64,000 bases of DNA from Cardiocondyla obscurior (GCF_019399895.1 NC_091883.1:910377-974376), one strand, 5' to 3'. Positions 33,363 through 46,700 are shown, counted from the stretch's first letter. The notes: generated by a model not told the origin, from the sequence alone. Made by a program: numbers and translations.

Positions 33363-34418
33363 ATGAAAGCAACGGAAAACGAGAAGAATGAAGAATTCGT
33401 ACGAGAAGCGTTTCTTAAATTGACTGAAAATTATATTCAACACGGGGCTGTGATAAACGATTTAAAATTTATTACTATGACTAGTAATGTAAAAAGTGCC
33501 AAGAACCATGCAATACGTTCAAAGAAATTGCTGGTAATGCTGCTCGTGTCATTGTTTTGTGGCGTATTTTATAATTATTATTGCACAAGTATTGTTAAGA
33601 GTTTTCAAGAAACTCGGTGTCTACTGCCAAATAATTATCTCGTGTGGGAGTTGACGAGACCGTTAACGAATTGCGATTACTGTCGCAACGTTGATGCACC
33701 ATTAATCTTGCCAAACTTGACTAAAGATGAATTTCGCTTTTATTCTTATTCATCCCGACCTATGATAATAAAGAATGCGGCCAATGACTGGCCTGCGCGT
33801 AAAGAATTTACTCTAGAATTCTTTCGGGATTTATACGAGCGTGTCGAGGGTGCCTACGAGTCGATAGAAGAGGAGTGCCAATTTCTGCATTTCAAGAGCA
33901 ACTTCGTAAACTTGCGTCAAGTGTTTGCGATGAGCGAAGATCGAGCGTTGCACCGAAAGGGTGAGGATCCCTGGTACGTCGGTTGGAAAAACTGTCATCC
34001 ACAGATTCTAGATGCAATGAAGCAATTTTATAACGTGCCCCACTTCCTGCCGGATGACGCGGAGATCCCGTACAGCAATTATATTTTTATGGGATACGAG
34101 GAAGGAGCCGTTATGCACGTGAGTCTTGTGGATATAGATAACTATTCGCGTACCAATTGCGTCATCAGTATTAACAGGGTACCTTTAATTTTTATTCCAC
34201 AGCTGGACTATATATCGAGACTTATGTGGCAGGCTCAAGTAATAGGTAACAAAACGTGGTTCGTAGCCCCAACGCCGGAATGCAAGAACGAATGCAAATC
34301 TTTCGAATTCTCCGTCAATGTAACGGACGTTATACTATTGGATACGCGGATTTGGTATCACAGTACTTACATCGAGAAAGGAAATTTCAGTTTGACAGTC
34401 GCCTCCGAATACGGGTAG
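33363..34418 (+). CDS. Membrane-anchored JmjC/cupin-like oxygenase-type protein
   Basis: The start is ATG 33363, and an 84-nt intron (34119-34202, GTGAGT...CCACAG) has a length divisible by three and no stop, so the unspliced frame gives 351 residues and the spliced one 323. Residues 55-75 (KLLVMLLVSLFCGVFYNYYC) form a membrane segment, suggesting a type II protein whose catalytic part is lumenal or extracellular. The JmjC-like region starts near residue 115 (RPMIIKNAANDWPA). Splicing joins His252 to LDYISRLMWQAQ, forming H-x-D, and a distal His in WYHSTY could complete the Fe(II) triad. These residues suggest a 2-oxoglutarate dioxygenase; substrate unknown. The closest named relatives may be JMJD8-like ER proteins, which is a weak inference. 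It ends at TAG 34418. Confidence 0.8.
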   Translation: MKATENEKNEEFVREAFLKLTENYIQHGAVINDLKFITMTSNVKSAKNHAIRSKKLLVMLLVSLFCGVFYNYYCTSIVKSFQETRCLLPNNYLVWELTRPLTNCDYCRNVDAPLILPNLTKDEFRFYSYSSRPMIIKNAANDWPARKEFTLEFFRDLYERVEGAYESIEEECQFLHFKSNFVNLRQVFAMSEDRALHRKGEDPWYVGWKNCHPQILDAMKQFYNVPHFLPDDAEIPYSNYIFMGYEEGAVMHVSLVDIDNYSRTNCVISINRVPLIFIPQLDYISRLMWQAQVIGNKTWFVAPTPECKNECKSFEFSVNVTDVILLDTRIWYHSTYIEKGNFSLTVASEYG

Positions 34419-35767
34419 ACTTTTAAAATTATTCACTCGGCCCAGAGCATATGTTTATAATGTACAAAAATTGCTTTTCGATTCGACATGATTCGAGGCA
34501 GTTACTTTTTATCCTCTTGCAAACATCGGTTGGAGAAATTCAGTACAATGTATGTATGTTATTCTCTATTCAATATTAATTATTCTTTGTTGCACATTGT
34601 TATCTCAATAAATAAGAATAAAAGTATACTGTCAAACAGAAAAATTAAACTGAATGCATTTAAAACCAATAGCCATTACATTTATGTAAAAATATTTACT
34701 TGCAATATAAATTTTATCGGATTATTTCTTTCTAGCCTGTGGGAGATATAATTTCATAAAATATATTCAAAGATCGATATTGATCTTTCTTTTTATACTC
34801 TACTACATTGTTCGATTGTACTTTCGACTACAGTGTCATAATAATATATTATGTATTTTTGAGACTTTTAATAAAGATTTTTATACACACGTAAGTATAT
34901 GCATTCGTTTATAGCAGCAAATTCATGGTTGTACAAATCATTTACATATTTACATGTGTGTAAAGATTTATTCCAGTAATCATATAGACTCGTGTGAAAC
35001 ACAACAATTATTTTCAAGTAATAACATGTACATAAGAAATTATTATTAATACTCGCATTAATACATAGCAATATTGTTACAAATGCAGTAATACCTGTGT
35101 GTGCCTTAACTTGCATAGTTGTAACGAGAAAAACCTAGTGCAGTTCCAACCATTCTTGAACTTGTGTGTTTGGTTTGGATTCAAGAATTACCATGTAACA
35201 AACGTCGACAGCGTAGAAATTTGCAGTGTTCGCATAAAGTGGAATGCATATCAATTGCACTACATAATTAGCTTGTGTGACGCGATACATTTTTCACTGA
35301 TATTTCTTTGTGTAGGCTGGTGGACTCTCCTGAAATATACCGGTAAAATTTATTATGTTACATTTATTTCAAACACACTCTAATATGCACGAAAATATGT
35401 CAATGTTTTATATATAAACAGAATTAAAGTACTCTATCCTCGATACAGATGTCAATATAATTGCTGATACACGACGTGACTAAATTTTTGACGTCTATTA
35501 AAACTTTTAATAAGTTAAGTTGTATTGCTTGTAATATATGATAGAAGCACAATTAAAAATAAAATAAATCAAAAGATTCCATTTTATATCAAACAAACTC
35601 ATAGATTAAAGAAAAATAATTTTTTTTAATGTTTTTAGAAAAAATATGTTTATGTGACTAAAAATATACATAATTAATAAAATTAACATATTTGGAAACG
35701 TGACAAATACAAATTTTTGGGCACTTAATTTAAACATTTTAAATGTATCTTAAATATAAGACTTACG
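34419..35767. other. Intergenic AT-rich spacer
   Basis: This holds the 3' UTR of the JmjC gene (AATAAA near 34870) and, from the other side, possibly the last exon or 3' UTR of WBP2. The open frames at 34488-34751 and 35099-35383 have no ATG-supported, domain-bearing product. Confidence 0.45.
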
Positions 35768-38700
35768 TAATATTCCGGTGGTGGAACATAAGCGCATTGT
35801 GGTCTATTAGGATCATAATATGCGCTCTGTGCAGCTTCGGCAGCCTTTGCATCTAATAGAAGAAACAAAATGCCAACGTGGAATAAATACAATTAAATAC
35901 AAATAAAATATAAGGCATTACATTATTATCACATTAGATTTTTATATTAAAACACGTATTGAAATTAAAAACTAAATACCGTTTTGTAAATTAAGTTTAA
36001 AAATACAAATAATAACATAATTAATTTAAGATTTATAAATTATACATAACGAATCTTAAAATAAAAGGTGAAAAATTGCGATAAACAATTTTTCCATAAT
36101 GTAAATTTATATTAAATAAAGACCATGATTGAAAATCGTCAACGTTATGTTATTATCAATAACGTACAAGCAGGATCTCTAGTTGGCGTTCTCAATTCAT
36201 TTTGCTTGGGCATGATTTTTTCGTTCAAGACTTGATTTTTAGTTAAATTGATTTTAGTTAAAAAAAACTGTTTAACAATCGACAAAAACATTTGCTTATA
36301 CACTCGGATATATATAAAAAGTTATATATTTAAAAAGGCACAATGTAAAAACGTGGGTAAAGAAGTGAATTTAAGACGCGTAATCTGTACTATAAATTTG
36401 TCTGTCCAAACCGTTTACTGATCTACTGACAACTACGAGATAATAATTGAGTGAAGTGAAAGCCAATCTTATTTCAGATCGTGTAAGGACACGTTACGCA
36501 AACGTATTGCCTAATGGTTAAAACTTTCAAGTTTAGTGAGTGTCCGTTCACGTAATCTTTTAAGTCCTCCAAAATTTAGTATTGGCAGGTTTAAATAAAA
36601 ACAGCGAAAAATGATCTTCAATCATAATTTAATATTATATTATATTATATTATATCCATATATATATATATATATATGGATATATTAGTACGATACGTTT
36701 AATATATAAATATATAACGTATGTACATTGTAATTTTACGGAATTAATGTATATAAATATAGATTCTGTTTTATATTCGATGCAATTGCAAAGGGTATAT
36801 TTCGTTATATCTTTATTAACCGATATTTAGAAAAATATATATACTTGTTCTGCACAAGCGTATATATTATTTCCGAAGAATGTTTAGTACATTCATCTGC
36901 ATTAATAATTTGTTCGTAAATCCTTTTGGTGTCTATCCAGTTGTAGTAATTTATAATTTGATGACGATACATATGCGTGCGTAGATACATATATATGTAT
37001 ATATGCATATAGTTATATAATACAAAATATACAGATATACATGCATATACATATATTTGCTACAACTCGTTAGTATTGAGGTGGATACGGATTGTAAGAT
37101 CCAGGCTGTGTATAGCCGCTTTGTGGATGCGCCGAATACGGTGGTGGATTAGGCGGATAACCACTATAAGGCGGTTGTCCATAACCTCCGGGATACGCAC
37201 CTGCATGGGACATTGGCTGGCTGTTGTAATTTGGATTGGCCCACCCAGGAGCTCCCGGTTGACCTACTGCTCCAGCGTTTTGATGTGGCGGACCGCTCGC
37301 GTATCCATATCCGGGTTGTATACCAGGATACGGTGGTGGACTATCTGTCATAAAGACTGTATTTCCTAGAAAAGAAGAGGCGAATTAATTTTACATAAAG
37401 TGGGCCACTAAAAAATATTACAAGTGCCATTTTTTAAGATAGAAATAAGTTCACTTAGTAGTTAATGATCTAGAGCTTTGTGTATTAAATTAATTTTTAC
37501 AATTTTAATTTTTAATAACTTTAAGAACAAGCGATAAAAGATAGGTGTCTTACAGCAATATTTAAGATTGTAAAATATTTCTTATACAGCTAAATTAAGA
37601 ATTCTAATAAAGTGGAGTTGAAAAGTAGATATTAAACCTGGTGGAACATCTGGGAATACATTAGTTGGAGGCATCCATCCATAATATCCAGTTGGAGGAG
37701 GTTGGTAAGCAGATGGTTGTGCAGGATACCAATCAGATAATGGAGGTGTGTAAGGTGGTGGGGCATCATTCACTGGACCATTACGTTGAGCTAAAATATG
37801 AAACTTGATGATACTTTAATCTTGTTTTCTGACATATAAAAAATAAGAAAGATCTATGTACATATATAGCGATATAGAAAATGTAAAATATAAGCATTAA
37901 ATTTTTTTTTTTAATTCATATTTAACATCAATCATATTCATCTTACCCATTGCTGCAGCTCTCAACAAAGCCTGAGCAAATTCTACTGCACCTCCACTCT
38001 TGAATCGCAACTTAAACTTGCATTCTCCAATCCAATTACCATTTGGCTGGGCTCGGCATTTACCACCTATGTAGTTAGCACCAAATACTGGCTGTTCCAA
38101 TCCTACTTCGCTCAATGTTATAAATGGAAAACTGAACGACTGCATCTTTTCCTTTTGGTCTTTAGCATTGAAAATCATCCTGTGCGTCGTTAGATATAAC
38201 CTGCCATGCTTCTTTCCAACAAACTCTGCTTGCTCTTGCCCATGAAACTCCATATTGACATTGTCACAGAAGAGTATGATACTAAACGTAATTAAAGTAA
38301 AAAATTAGTTGACGTTATCGTAACTCAACAGAGTAAGTCTTACAACACTAAGAGCCAATTGCTCCAGTTTCATGAGAACTTTATTTGCCAGAAATGTGTA
38401 TCGGTTTTTATCTCTTTTTTTTTTTCTTTTTTCTTTATTTTTTCCCTAAATAAATAAAAACACATAATATATAAGGTAAAGTTAGGTAAAGTTACCACAA
38501 AGTTAAAACAATCAGCTCCAATACAGGTACAAGAGTAATTCGCGGAACAGAATAAATAATTAAGCGAGTGAATCGAGTCTAAAAGTCGTATAACTGCAGC
38601 TTTTCGCACGTTTGCGAAGCATAGTATTAGGAACTTGGAAGTAGATAAGCCAGTATCGGCGAAAAGATTATGGCGGTATTGCGCGGCGGAAACGTCACAC

Positions 38701-38828
38701 TTGGACATTAATCGACATAGATAATTCTTGGCGATTATTGCGTGATTTCGTATAGCAATTTTTGTTGCTTACCACTCGCCAGAGTGGAGAAGAACTCCAC
38801 CGTTGGCGTGTGCCGTGTTCAACGACAT
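35768..38828 (-). CDS. WW domain-binding protein 2 (WBP2), with alternative 3' exons
   Basis: Exons on the minus strand are about 38828-38775 (MSLNTAHANGG), 38281-37947, 37790-37638 and then either 37365-37070 (stop, 279 residues) or 35852-35768. The N-terminal GRAM-like domain includes QPVFGANYIGGKCRA. PPxY motifs follow (PPPYTPP, PPPYPG, PPPYSA); these bind WW domains of YAP/NEDD4-type proteins, and WBP2 acts as a transcription coactivator. Exon 3 ends in phase 1, and both the 37365 exon and the 35852 exon accept that phase. The second encodes AKAAEAAQSAYY, the C-terminal block of vertebrate WBP2, and ends at a GTAAGT or reads through to a stop 15 codons later. Exon 1 limits are good to a few bases. 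Confidence 0.9.
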
Positions 38829-39116
38829 ATCTTTTCTACGTCAGACACTTGTGAGAGATGTTGAAGCTGTTTACGTTGAAAAACGCTCTCGAGACTCCTC
38901 CTCAACCCTTCAAGGAGCTGCCGGAAAGTGACAAAAAGTCTCGGATCTCGAGCAAATCAGAGTATTTAGACTAACGTGACGTTATACGATGATATCATCC
39001 TTTGCTTCCAGATCACGGTGAATAAACCAAGGTGAAACGTCGCGCATTGCGAAAAGCGGCTCTTATCGATAACAGCGAATGGTTGCATCCGAAAGTACAA
39101 CCGCTCACTGAACGTT

Positions 39117-39191
39117 CAATGAGTTCTTACATCTGATTGAAACATTCTTCAAGATCTGAAAATATCTACCAATCAGATGCAAGAGCTCATT
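39117..39191. other. Hairpin with 23-nt arms, 29-nt loop
   Basis: CAATGAGTTCTTACATCTGA and three more bases pair with CAATCAGATGCAAGAGCTCA and three more; only two positions differ. Total size is about 75 nt, the scale of a miRNA precursor, but a mini-transposon remnant is equally possible. No expression evidence exists in the sequence. Confidence 0.5.
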
Positions 39192-39695
39192 GTGTGCTTC
39201 CTGCGGTTTGTTACTAGATGCACTTATTAGTTATTTCTTGGCAAGTTTTGATTGGCCGATTAATAAAAATTAATCGCATTTGCGAACCTCGTAATCGATT
39301 TCTCTCAGTAAATATTATTATTCGTTAGATTTTATTTTTACTACGAATTAAGCGGGTAAATTTAGTTTCAATAAAATCCGCTATGAGTCGTTGTTGTCTT
39401 CACTTTAAACTTGACAAGTCAGAGAAAAATTATTTTCAATAGTACAACTCGATAGTTATAACACTTTCCATTTACATCAGCTAGCACTTAAATAATTCTC
39501 ACTTGTAACTTGTAATTGTGTATTTTTTTCAATGTCAATAGAATTATTATATGTTGTTTTTATTAGTTTAATTTCTTATATGTATTTACTGCATAACAAA
39601 ATTGAACCAATTATATTTCTTATGAATACGCGTTATGGGTTATTTAAAAGTATGTGCTCTGTGGCATATATATTTTTTAAATACTTTTATACACT

Positions 39696-39771
39696 TTATG
39701 CAAAAGTGTGTGTGTGCTCGCGGCTTTTATTTTGAAGTAAAAGCCGCGAGCACATGCCCACTTTTGCATAA
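39696..39771. other. Hairpin with 34-nt arms, 8-nt loop
   Basis: TTATGCAAAAGTG...CTCGCGGCTTTTA pairs with TAAAAGCCGCGAG...CACTTTTGCATAA with three or four mismatches in the middle. It lies about 450 bases upstream of the ENT4-like start codon. The function is unknown. Confidence 0.65.
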
Positions 39772-40214
39772 GAGAAGTCGAATTTTTGCACCGTCTCTTC
39801 GACGATATTATAGAGCGTGACGAACGGACCGGACTGTTATAATTGAACATGCAGACAACGGGATTACCTACCAAATATATAGTATAATAGACGTCGGCTG
39901 TCACAGCTGTATTTACATGATCTCGTGGGCCAAGCGATGGGCACCGGGCCACCGGGGTGTTGGAAGCTCGGCGCGCGCAGAAATCAATGTCGTAAATGTC
40001 AAAGCATGCGCTTAAGGATAAGAAAAGCATTCGGCGTATTGCGTACGAGGAAATAAATATCACAGTGATCGAGTGAACAATTCGGGTATTCCAGCGGCAG
40101 AAACCGAACTAGTTTGCGTTTACCATGGATTAATAAAGCTCAAATACCGAGCATCAGATCGCCGTTCTTTTTGAAAGCTCACCTGTCGACAACTTCTCGT
40201 CTTCCTCCGGCAAT

Positions 40215-43200
40215 ATGGACGAAAACTTGAGCCGGGGATACGTCCAGCTGGGCAAGGCCAGGGGCATAAACGAGTTCAAATTCTCAAATGGATTAACGCA
40301 CCTTTCACCGCCCGTGGACAAATGCAATTTCATTTACATGGCGTTGATTCTCGGCGGCATAGGCTTTCTCTTACCCTACAACAGGTCTTGCAACAATGTT
40401 ATTATGCGTTGTGCACGTTGATATTAATTTAACACAATTAACACTCCAAAGTTTGGATTTACTATATACGTTCTGTTTTTCACAACAGCTTTGATTACTG
40501 TGAGAGGATCAATGATTAATTAAAACTTAATATATGTATATTATTAGCTGTTGTATTGCACAAGTGGCTTTTAATTTAATTGATTACTTGATTAATATAC
40601 GTCGATTGCGATCTACTATAATAGAAGATAAATTTTATAGAAACACTAATTAAAATTAAATTTAACTTTGCGATTAGTATTGACAATTGTGCCAATTATC
40701 TGTTGCAGTTTCATTATAGCAGTGGATTATTTTCAAGAGAGGTATCCAGGAACTACCGTTATATTTGACATGTCTGTCGTTTACATTATTATGGCTTTTT
40801 TTGCAGTCTTTGCAAATAATATTCTAGTTGAAACTCTGTCGCTGAACACGCGAATTACATTTGGTAAGATTTGCCATTAAGTTAATTAAGTAACAATTTG
40901 AAATTCTTTTATGATAATAAAATACATTTTTTTTTTTTTTATTAAAAATTGGATTATACATATAAGTAAAACAACAAGTCACTTCAATTTACTTGAATTA
41001 TTTGACACAAGGATAGTTAAACATTCTCAAGATATTAATATATGGTATAATTTTTAGGATATCTGGTATCCTTTGTTACATTGAATTTTGTGGTAATCTG
41101 TGAAATTTGGTGGGAACTTTTTGGTGTTGCAACTTCCTATACTATTAATTTAGTTGCTGTTGCTGTAGTATCGCTTGGTTGTACAGGTAAAGTTAAATAA
41201 TCATTTATTAGTTAATATTAAATAATAGAAAAACATTGCAAACATTTATTTAAACATATTTGTTAATACTATATAAATTTAATTATATTCTGAATAACAT
41301 TATAGTTCAGCAATCAAGTTTTTATGGATATACATCAATGCTTCCTAGTCGATATACTCAAGCTGTAATGACTGGAGAAAGTGAGTGTTACTGAGATATG
41401 AGATTATTATTAAATATCTCAAGTGATTAGATTTTATTTCTTTTTAGCGAATTATTTAAACGAGCTTTTAATTAATTTAAATTTGATTTGTGATTAAACT
41501 GTTTCAATGTTTAAATAAAAATAATTTTTTACATATGTGTATTAATACTCGATCTATTACGTGAATAATAACGTTGTATAATCCTTCAAATTATTAGATA
41601 AAAGATATTATGTAATATGTATGAATCATATTATATCGTTTTAGGTGTCGCCGGTTTTTGGGTGTCAGTCAATCGAATAATAACAAAGTCTTTACTTAAC
41701 GACGAACGTGGCAATACATCTATGTTTTTTATTTCGTCGAATATGGTGATCTTATTATGCTTTGTGTTGCATCAAATAGTACGAAAGACCGATTTTGTGC
41801 AATTTTACATAACGCTATGTCAGGAAAGAAATCGAATTACATTAGAACCAACCGAAGATGTCGGCCTGGTGTGTAGTCAATCATATATAATATCTTTTAT
41901 TGCAATTGAAAATTAGTCATATCAGCAAATTTTTATAAAATAACTTATTGACTTGATTCGTTTGTTCCTATTAAATAGATGGATCCGTTGGATCAAGTTG
42001 GTGATCCTTCAAAAGGACAGTATGGGGTATTAAAAATCCAAACGAGTCCGTTGGGAACAGAATCGGCAAGTGGAAGCGCAGATTTAAATGGTAATTGAGA
42101 ATTTTCTTGAAAACTAATTATACGAACATAGTTTTTTTTTTTTCTTCTTTTTAAAGAATATTAGCATGAAAAAATATTACTTTACACAAAGAACGATGGG
42201 ATTATTGACAATACATACAACATTGTTTCAGCAAGTGGACAATATTCTGCATTTTCGTTTAGCAATCCAGTATATGAACCTAGTGCTCCTTCGGGCAATC
42301 CGCCTGGTAGCGCTGGGCCAACTTACAAAGTTGAAGATGTCGTAGTTATGAGGGGAGCCTATGGAACACAAAGCACGAGCACGCCATGGTCCGGTATAAA
42401 AAGTAAGAAACCACCAGTTTTTAGTTACAAAATAAAATTTTATATAATGCTATTTTTTACATGATATAATGTAATGTGCGACATGCAGCGTGTCACATAT
42501 GCACGTATTGTTAGGGTTACGATTAGGGAGAATAAAAATAAATGACTTAAATATTTTTAGGAGGCATGCTCGCGAGGCTCGAAGTCGCCAAATTGATCTT
42601 TCCTTATATGGCCAGTATTGGAGCTGCTTACTTTGTAACGCTTTGTCTGTATCCAGGAATTGTATCTGAAATAATATCTTGCAAATTTGAGTCATGGATG
42701 CCAGTCATTTTGATGACCGCCTTTAATGCTTCCGATTTGCTCGGCAAGGTATTACTAATTGTTTCAATTGTTTATTAAAATTTTACTGCTTTATTCCTTT
42801 TCTGAATTTAATATATGTATTTATTATCTAAATTTAAATATAATATATAGTTATAAAAAATGTAATACGTTAAAACAGTAATTAAAATATTGTCTTTTAA
42901 AGACAATACAAATGAACATAAAACGATGAGTAGATTAGCGAGATTAAAATATTTCTTATATTTTAGAAAATTTGATTTTTGTTTTTTTTTTTAGGTATTT
43001 GCTTTGATACCTTATGAATGGAAGCGAACACAGCTGCTTTACTTCTCTACCGCACGAATCATACTTATTCCTCTATTTCTGCTTTGTGCCATTCCACGTG
43101 GTGCTCCTATTCTCTCTGGTGAAGGATATCCGCTTTTATTTTCTTTGCTACTTGGCCTTACAAATGGCATAGTTGGCTCCATACCTATGATCCAGGCACC

Positions 43201-43781
43201 TAGTAAAGTACCAGAAGAACATCGAGAACTTGCAGGTATACATATATAAATCTAATTATTTCATTAAAAGTATTAATAAATATGACATATAAAAAGGATT
43301 TGTAAATAAAAATCTTTTTACTTACAATTATTTATCATTCAAAGATATCTTAACACTTGCTATTTTGATACAAGGTAATATCATGACTTTGTCATACATT
43401 ACCGGCTTGACTATTGGATCTCTACTGGCATATATGATGGATGCTTGCCTTGGACCACCTGTACAAATCAAGGACGTGTGTTCGAAGGTGGCAAAGATTC
43501 AAGCTGGTCAAACTGCAACAACTGCATTAGCTAATGTAACATCAACCATTCTAACAACTGCAATCTCTTCCACTTTACCTATCGCTGAAAGAACAACGAT
43601 GGTACCAAAGCCGAAAACTACCGATAATATACTAACCACTATCTTGATGTCCACATTATTGTCGAACAGCACTGTGAGCTTATTAAACGACGGAGGATTG
43701 TTGGATGCGTCAACGACGGCCTTACCGGCAAAGATCTTAGCTAATGTTACCGTGGCAAGTAATGCAATCTTGCAACATTAG
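40215..43781 (+). CDS. Equilibrative nucleoside transporter 4-like (PMAT/SLC29A4-like)
   Basis: Ten exons: 40215-40384, 40709-40863, 41058-41186, 41306-41380, 41645-41868, 41979-42090, 42232-42402, 42561-42748, 42995-43235 and 43375-43781; all phases agree and total 623 residues. ENT proteins have 11 membrane helices and move nucleosides, or in ENT4 monoamines and cations, down gradients. Family signs are GGIGFLLPYNSF in TM1, a GVAGFWVS region near TM5, a long cytoplasmic loop between TM6 and TM7 (about residues 250-345), SLLLGLTNGIVGSIPMI in TM10 and GNIMTLSYITGLTIGSLLAY in TM11. The C-terminal tail after TM11 is about 110 residues, Thr/Ala-rich with Asn-X-Ser/Thr sites (NVTS, NSTV, NVTV), much longer than usual. 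Substrate choice cannot be read from sequence. Confidence 0.9.
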
Positions 43782-46700
43782 AACGTATATGTGTGCGTGT
43801 GTGTGTGTATGTATGTATGTGTGTATGCTATATTAAATCTGGTGCTTTCACATAAAATATATTATATGAAAGGAAAAGAATGTTTGTGCGTGTTCTGTGT
43901 GCACGCGTATATACATGTGTATATTTGTGATCGAGTATGTGTTGAAAATAATAGTTAAAAAGTTATTACAAGGCTGAATATTAGAACGTTAGACTTAGAC
44001 CTAATCTTTAAATTGATATTTTGTCATATAATCACAGATTTTGATTTTATTTTTTATTACTACTCTTGACATTAATTTTAATTGTCCTGTGTATACGTAT
44101 ACAAGTAATTTTTTAAAAAGATAAACCATAATATAATTTTATTGTATATAATTGTACAATACATATAGTATGGATAACTCATGTTATCAAAATATGAAAT
44201 TTTAAAACTTTTAAGTGTTTCACGAGAACGAAAAATTTTACGAGAAGAATATAAATTTTGGAGAAATAAGTATTAAAATAATATTAAAAAATCGTTAAAA
44301 CTAATTACATATATGGATCCCTTCATACGTGTGTGTATGTGTATGCATCTGAGTGATTTACATGTATATTATACATAAATTGAACAAAAAATAAGGTTTA
44401 AAACTACATGACGTAAACAAAAAGTAAAAATATTTATTGAGTTTAGTACAGTAAAATACTCCTGCTATTCTTGTAAATTGATAACATAATATATTAACAA
44501 ATGCTAGTTTGCAAAAAGAATTTAAATTTATACTTAGTTTATTTTATGAAAATTTTTATTTAGACATACTTTGTATTTTATATATTTTACATTACTGTTA
44601 CATATAACATTTATTTATATGCAAGTTGTAATATGGTTTTATTCAAAATTGTTTTAAAATATCGCTAAATTAAACCTAACGCATGCACAAAAAAAAATCG
44701 AGATAATTATGTAAAACGTTGAAATGTAATATAATGAACAATTTGCGAGAGATATGCGGGATTTCGAATGTTTCTTTTTTATTAGAGTATTGCGTGTCTT
44801 TTATTTCACATTAAAAAATTATTTTTTCAAATAATTTTAAAACAAAATGCTAAAAATAATGAAATTATTGTTATTTTTTTAATAAAGAAATGATTATATG
44901 TTACTAATATTCTTATTTTATATGTCTTTTTGTTATTGTTTCAATGTATAATATATTGTTAGACTCTTAATAGTTGAAAACTAAAAAAATTTTGCTGATA
45001 AAGTTATCGCACTAATATATTTTGTCAAATTGTTATATGCATCTCCATGTGTGAATATATGTATAAAATATAAAATACATATATAGTATGTTAGACGTCA
45101 TAATTATTTTACATTCATTGAATACATTCTCTAGATGCATTTTTTTTTTAATAATTATATTTAACTGTGTCATTATGATTATATCAATAGACAATACTGA
45201 GCAATAATTGACAATTAAAAAATTTATATTTATTATTTTAATAAATTAGTTTATCATCGGTTAAAATTCACGTATGATACAAGTTCATATTTAAATAGGT
45301 TAGTATATCTAAATGCATTATATAAAATTAATATTCATCTAGCGAATGTGGATGTGATATTACAATGACGTCCATACCATTTAATGAATGAAAAACTTCA
45401 CTTTCTTACATGTGCGCGCACATACACACACACATACACGCGCGCGCGCGCGCGCGCATAAACACAACACGGCAAAATATTTCTTCTTTATGCTCCTTTA
45501 GCTTCGGTTAGTCAAGTTATCTGCTCATATCTGATTATCATCATACATATCTGATGTTATGTAGGAGATGTAATTAATCAAATTGTTTATAAAAGTAAAT
45601 TATAGTCAGCGATATGATTAAAAAAATATATAATATACTCGATTGTGTGACATTGATCAAATATATTTCTCAAAGTAAAAAAAAAATTAGTATATATTCA
45701 ATGAAATAATTCTTACATAACTATTCTGTTTTAAGACTTTTAAGATTAATGAATAAAAAATTTATTGTTCCAATAACGAAATATAAATTGTAGTAATGGT
45801 TCAATGTATACGTCGAACATGATTTTTTTAATATTGTTGCTAAGAGATCAAAAATAAAAAAAAAGTTTTGGATCGGAAATACATGAAATAAAATCGAAAA
45901 AAAAAGAAAAGAAAAACATTTATAATTAGGATAGTCGAAAAATTAAATCGACGTTCCAACTTAACCTAACACCTTATTTATACATAAAAACGGGCCAACG
46001 TCGGACGTAATTCCTTTTATTTACAGTTTACATTATCGTGTGTTTTCAGAATTATATGTACTACATACAGAGTATAGTATAGCGAAGTAACAACACTTGA
46101 TGTATTTCTTATTGATGAAAAACGCTTCAAAAACTACAATATTTTAAAATAAATGCGTTTAAATATTTTATTTTTATAAAAAAAAAAAAAAATTTTTTTA
46201 AACAGTAAATATTATTTTCTTTTTTACATTTTTAACCTACTTTTATTGATTTATAAAAGAAAATTTAGATATTTAAAATTAAATAAGTTCTACTATAACA
46301 ATATTTTATTTCAATATATAATGTTACATATATTTCATTAGATATGATACGGCATGATATTTTGGCATTAATTCTAGACTAAACAAATATTGTTTGATAT
46401 ACCTTAAGATACTTTTCTACAAGTTTATATTTTTCAACAATTATGTTATGATTAAATATTACAAAAAGATCACGCCGCATATATTATAATTAATATATAT
46501 ACAAACAATATTTATATGTATATATGTGTATGTACATACATGTACACATTTATACGTACACACATTTTATATGCGTGCGTATGTATTTTTGTGTAATATA
46601 TCATAAGTCTATATACATTTTTGTTCCATATCATCTGTTTCAAAAAATTAAACTCTTTTCATTCATGATCAACTGACATAAATAACTTATGGTAATATAA

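Larger units (their letters stand above)
38829..40214. other. Divergent intergenic region between WBP2 and the ENT4-like gene
   Basis: About 1.4 kb separates two head-to-head genes, so promoters for both should be here. Two inverted repeats (39117-39191 and 39696-39771) are listed separately. No ORF with a domain was seen. Confidence 0.5.

Noticed and set aside
37076..37369. Plus-strand frame of 97 codons
   Set aside because: Antisense shadow of the Pro/Tyr/Gly-rich WBP2 exon.
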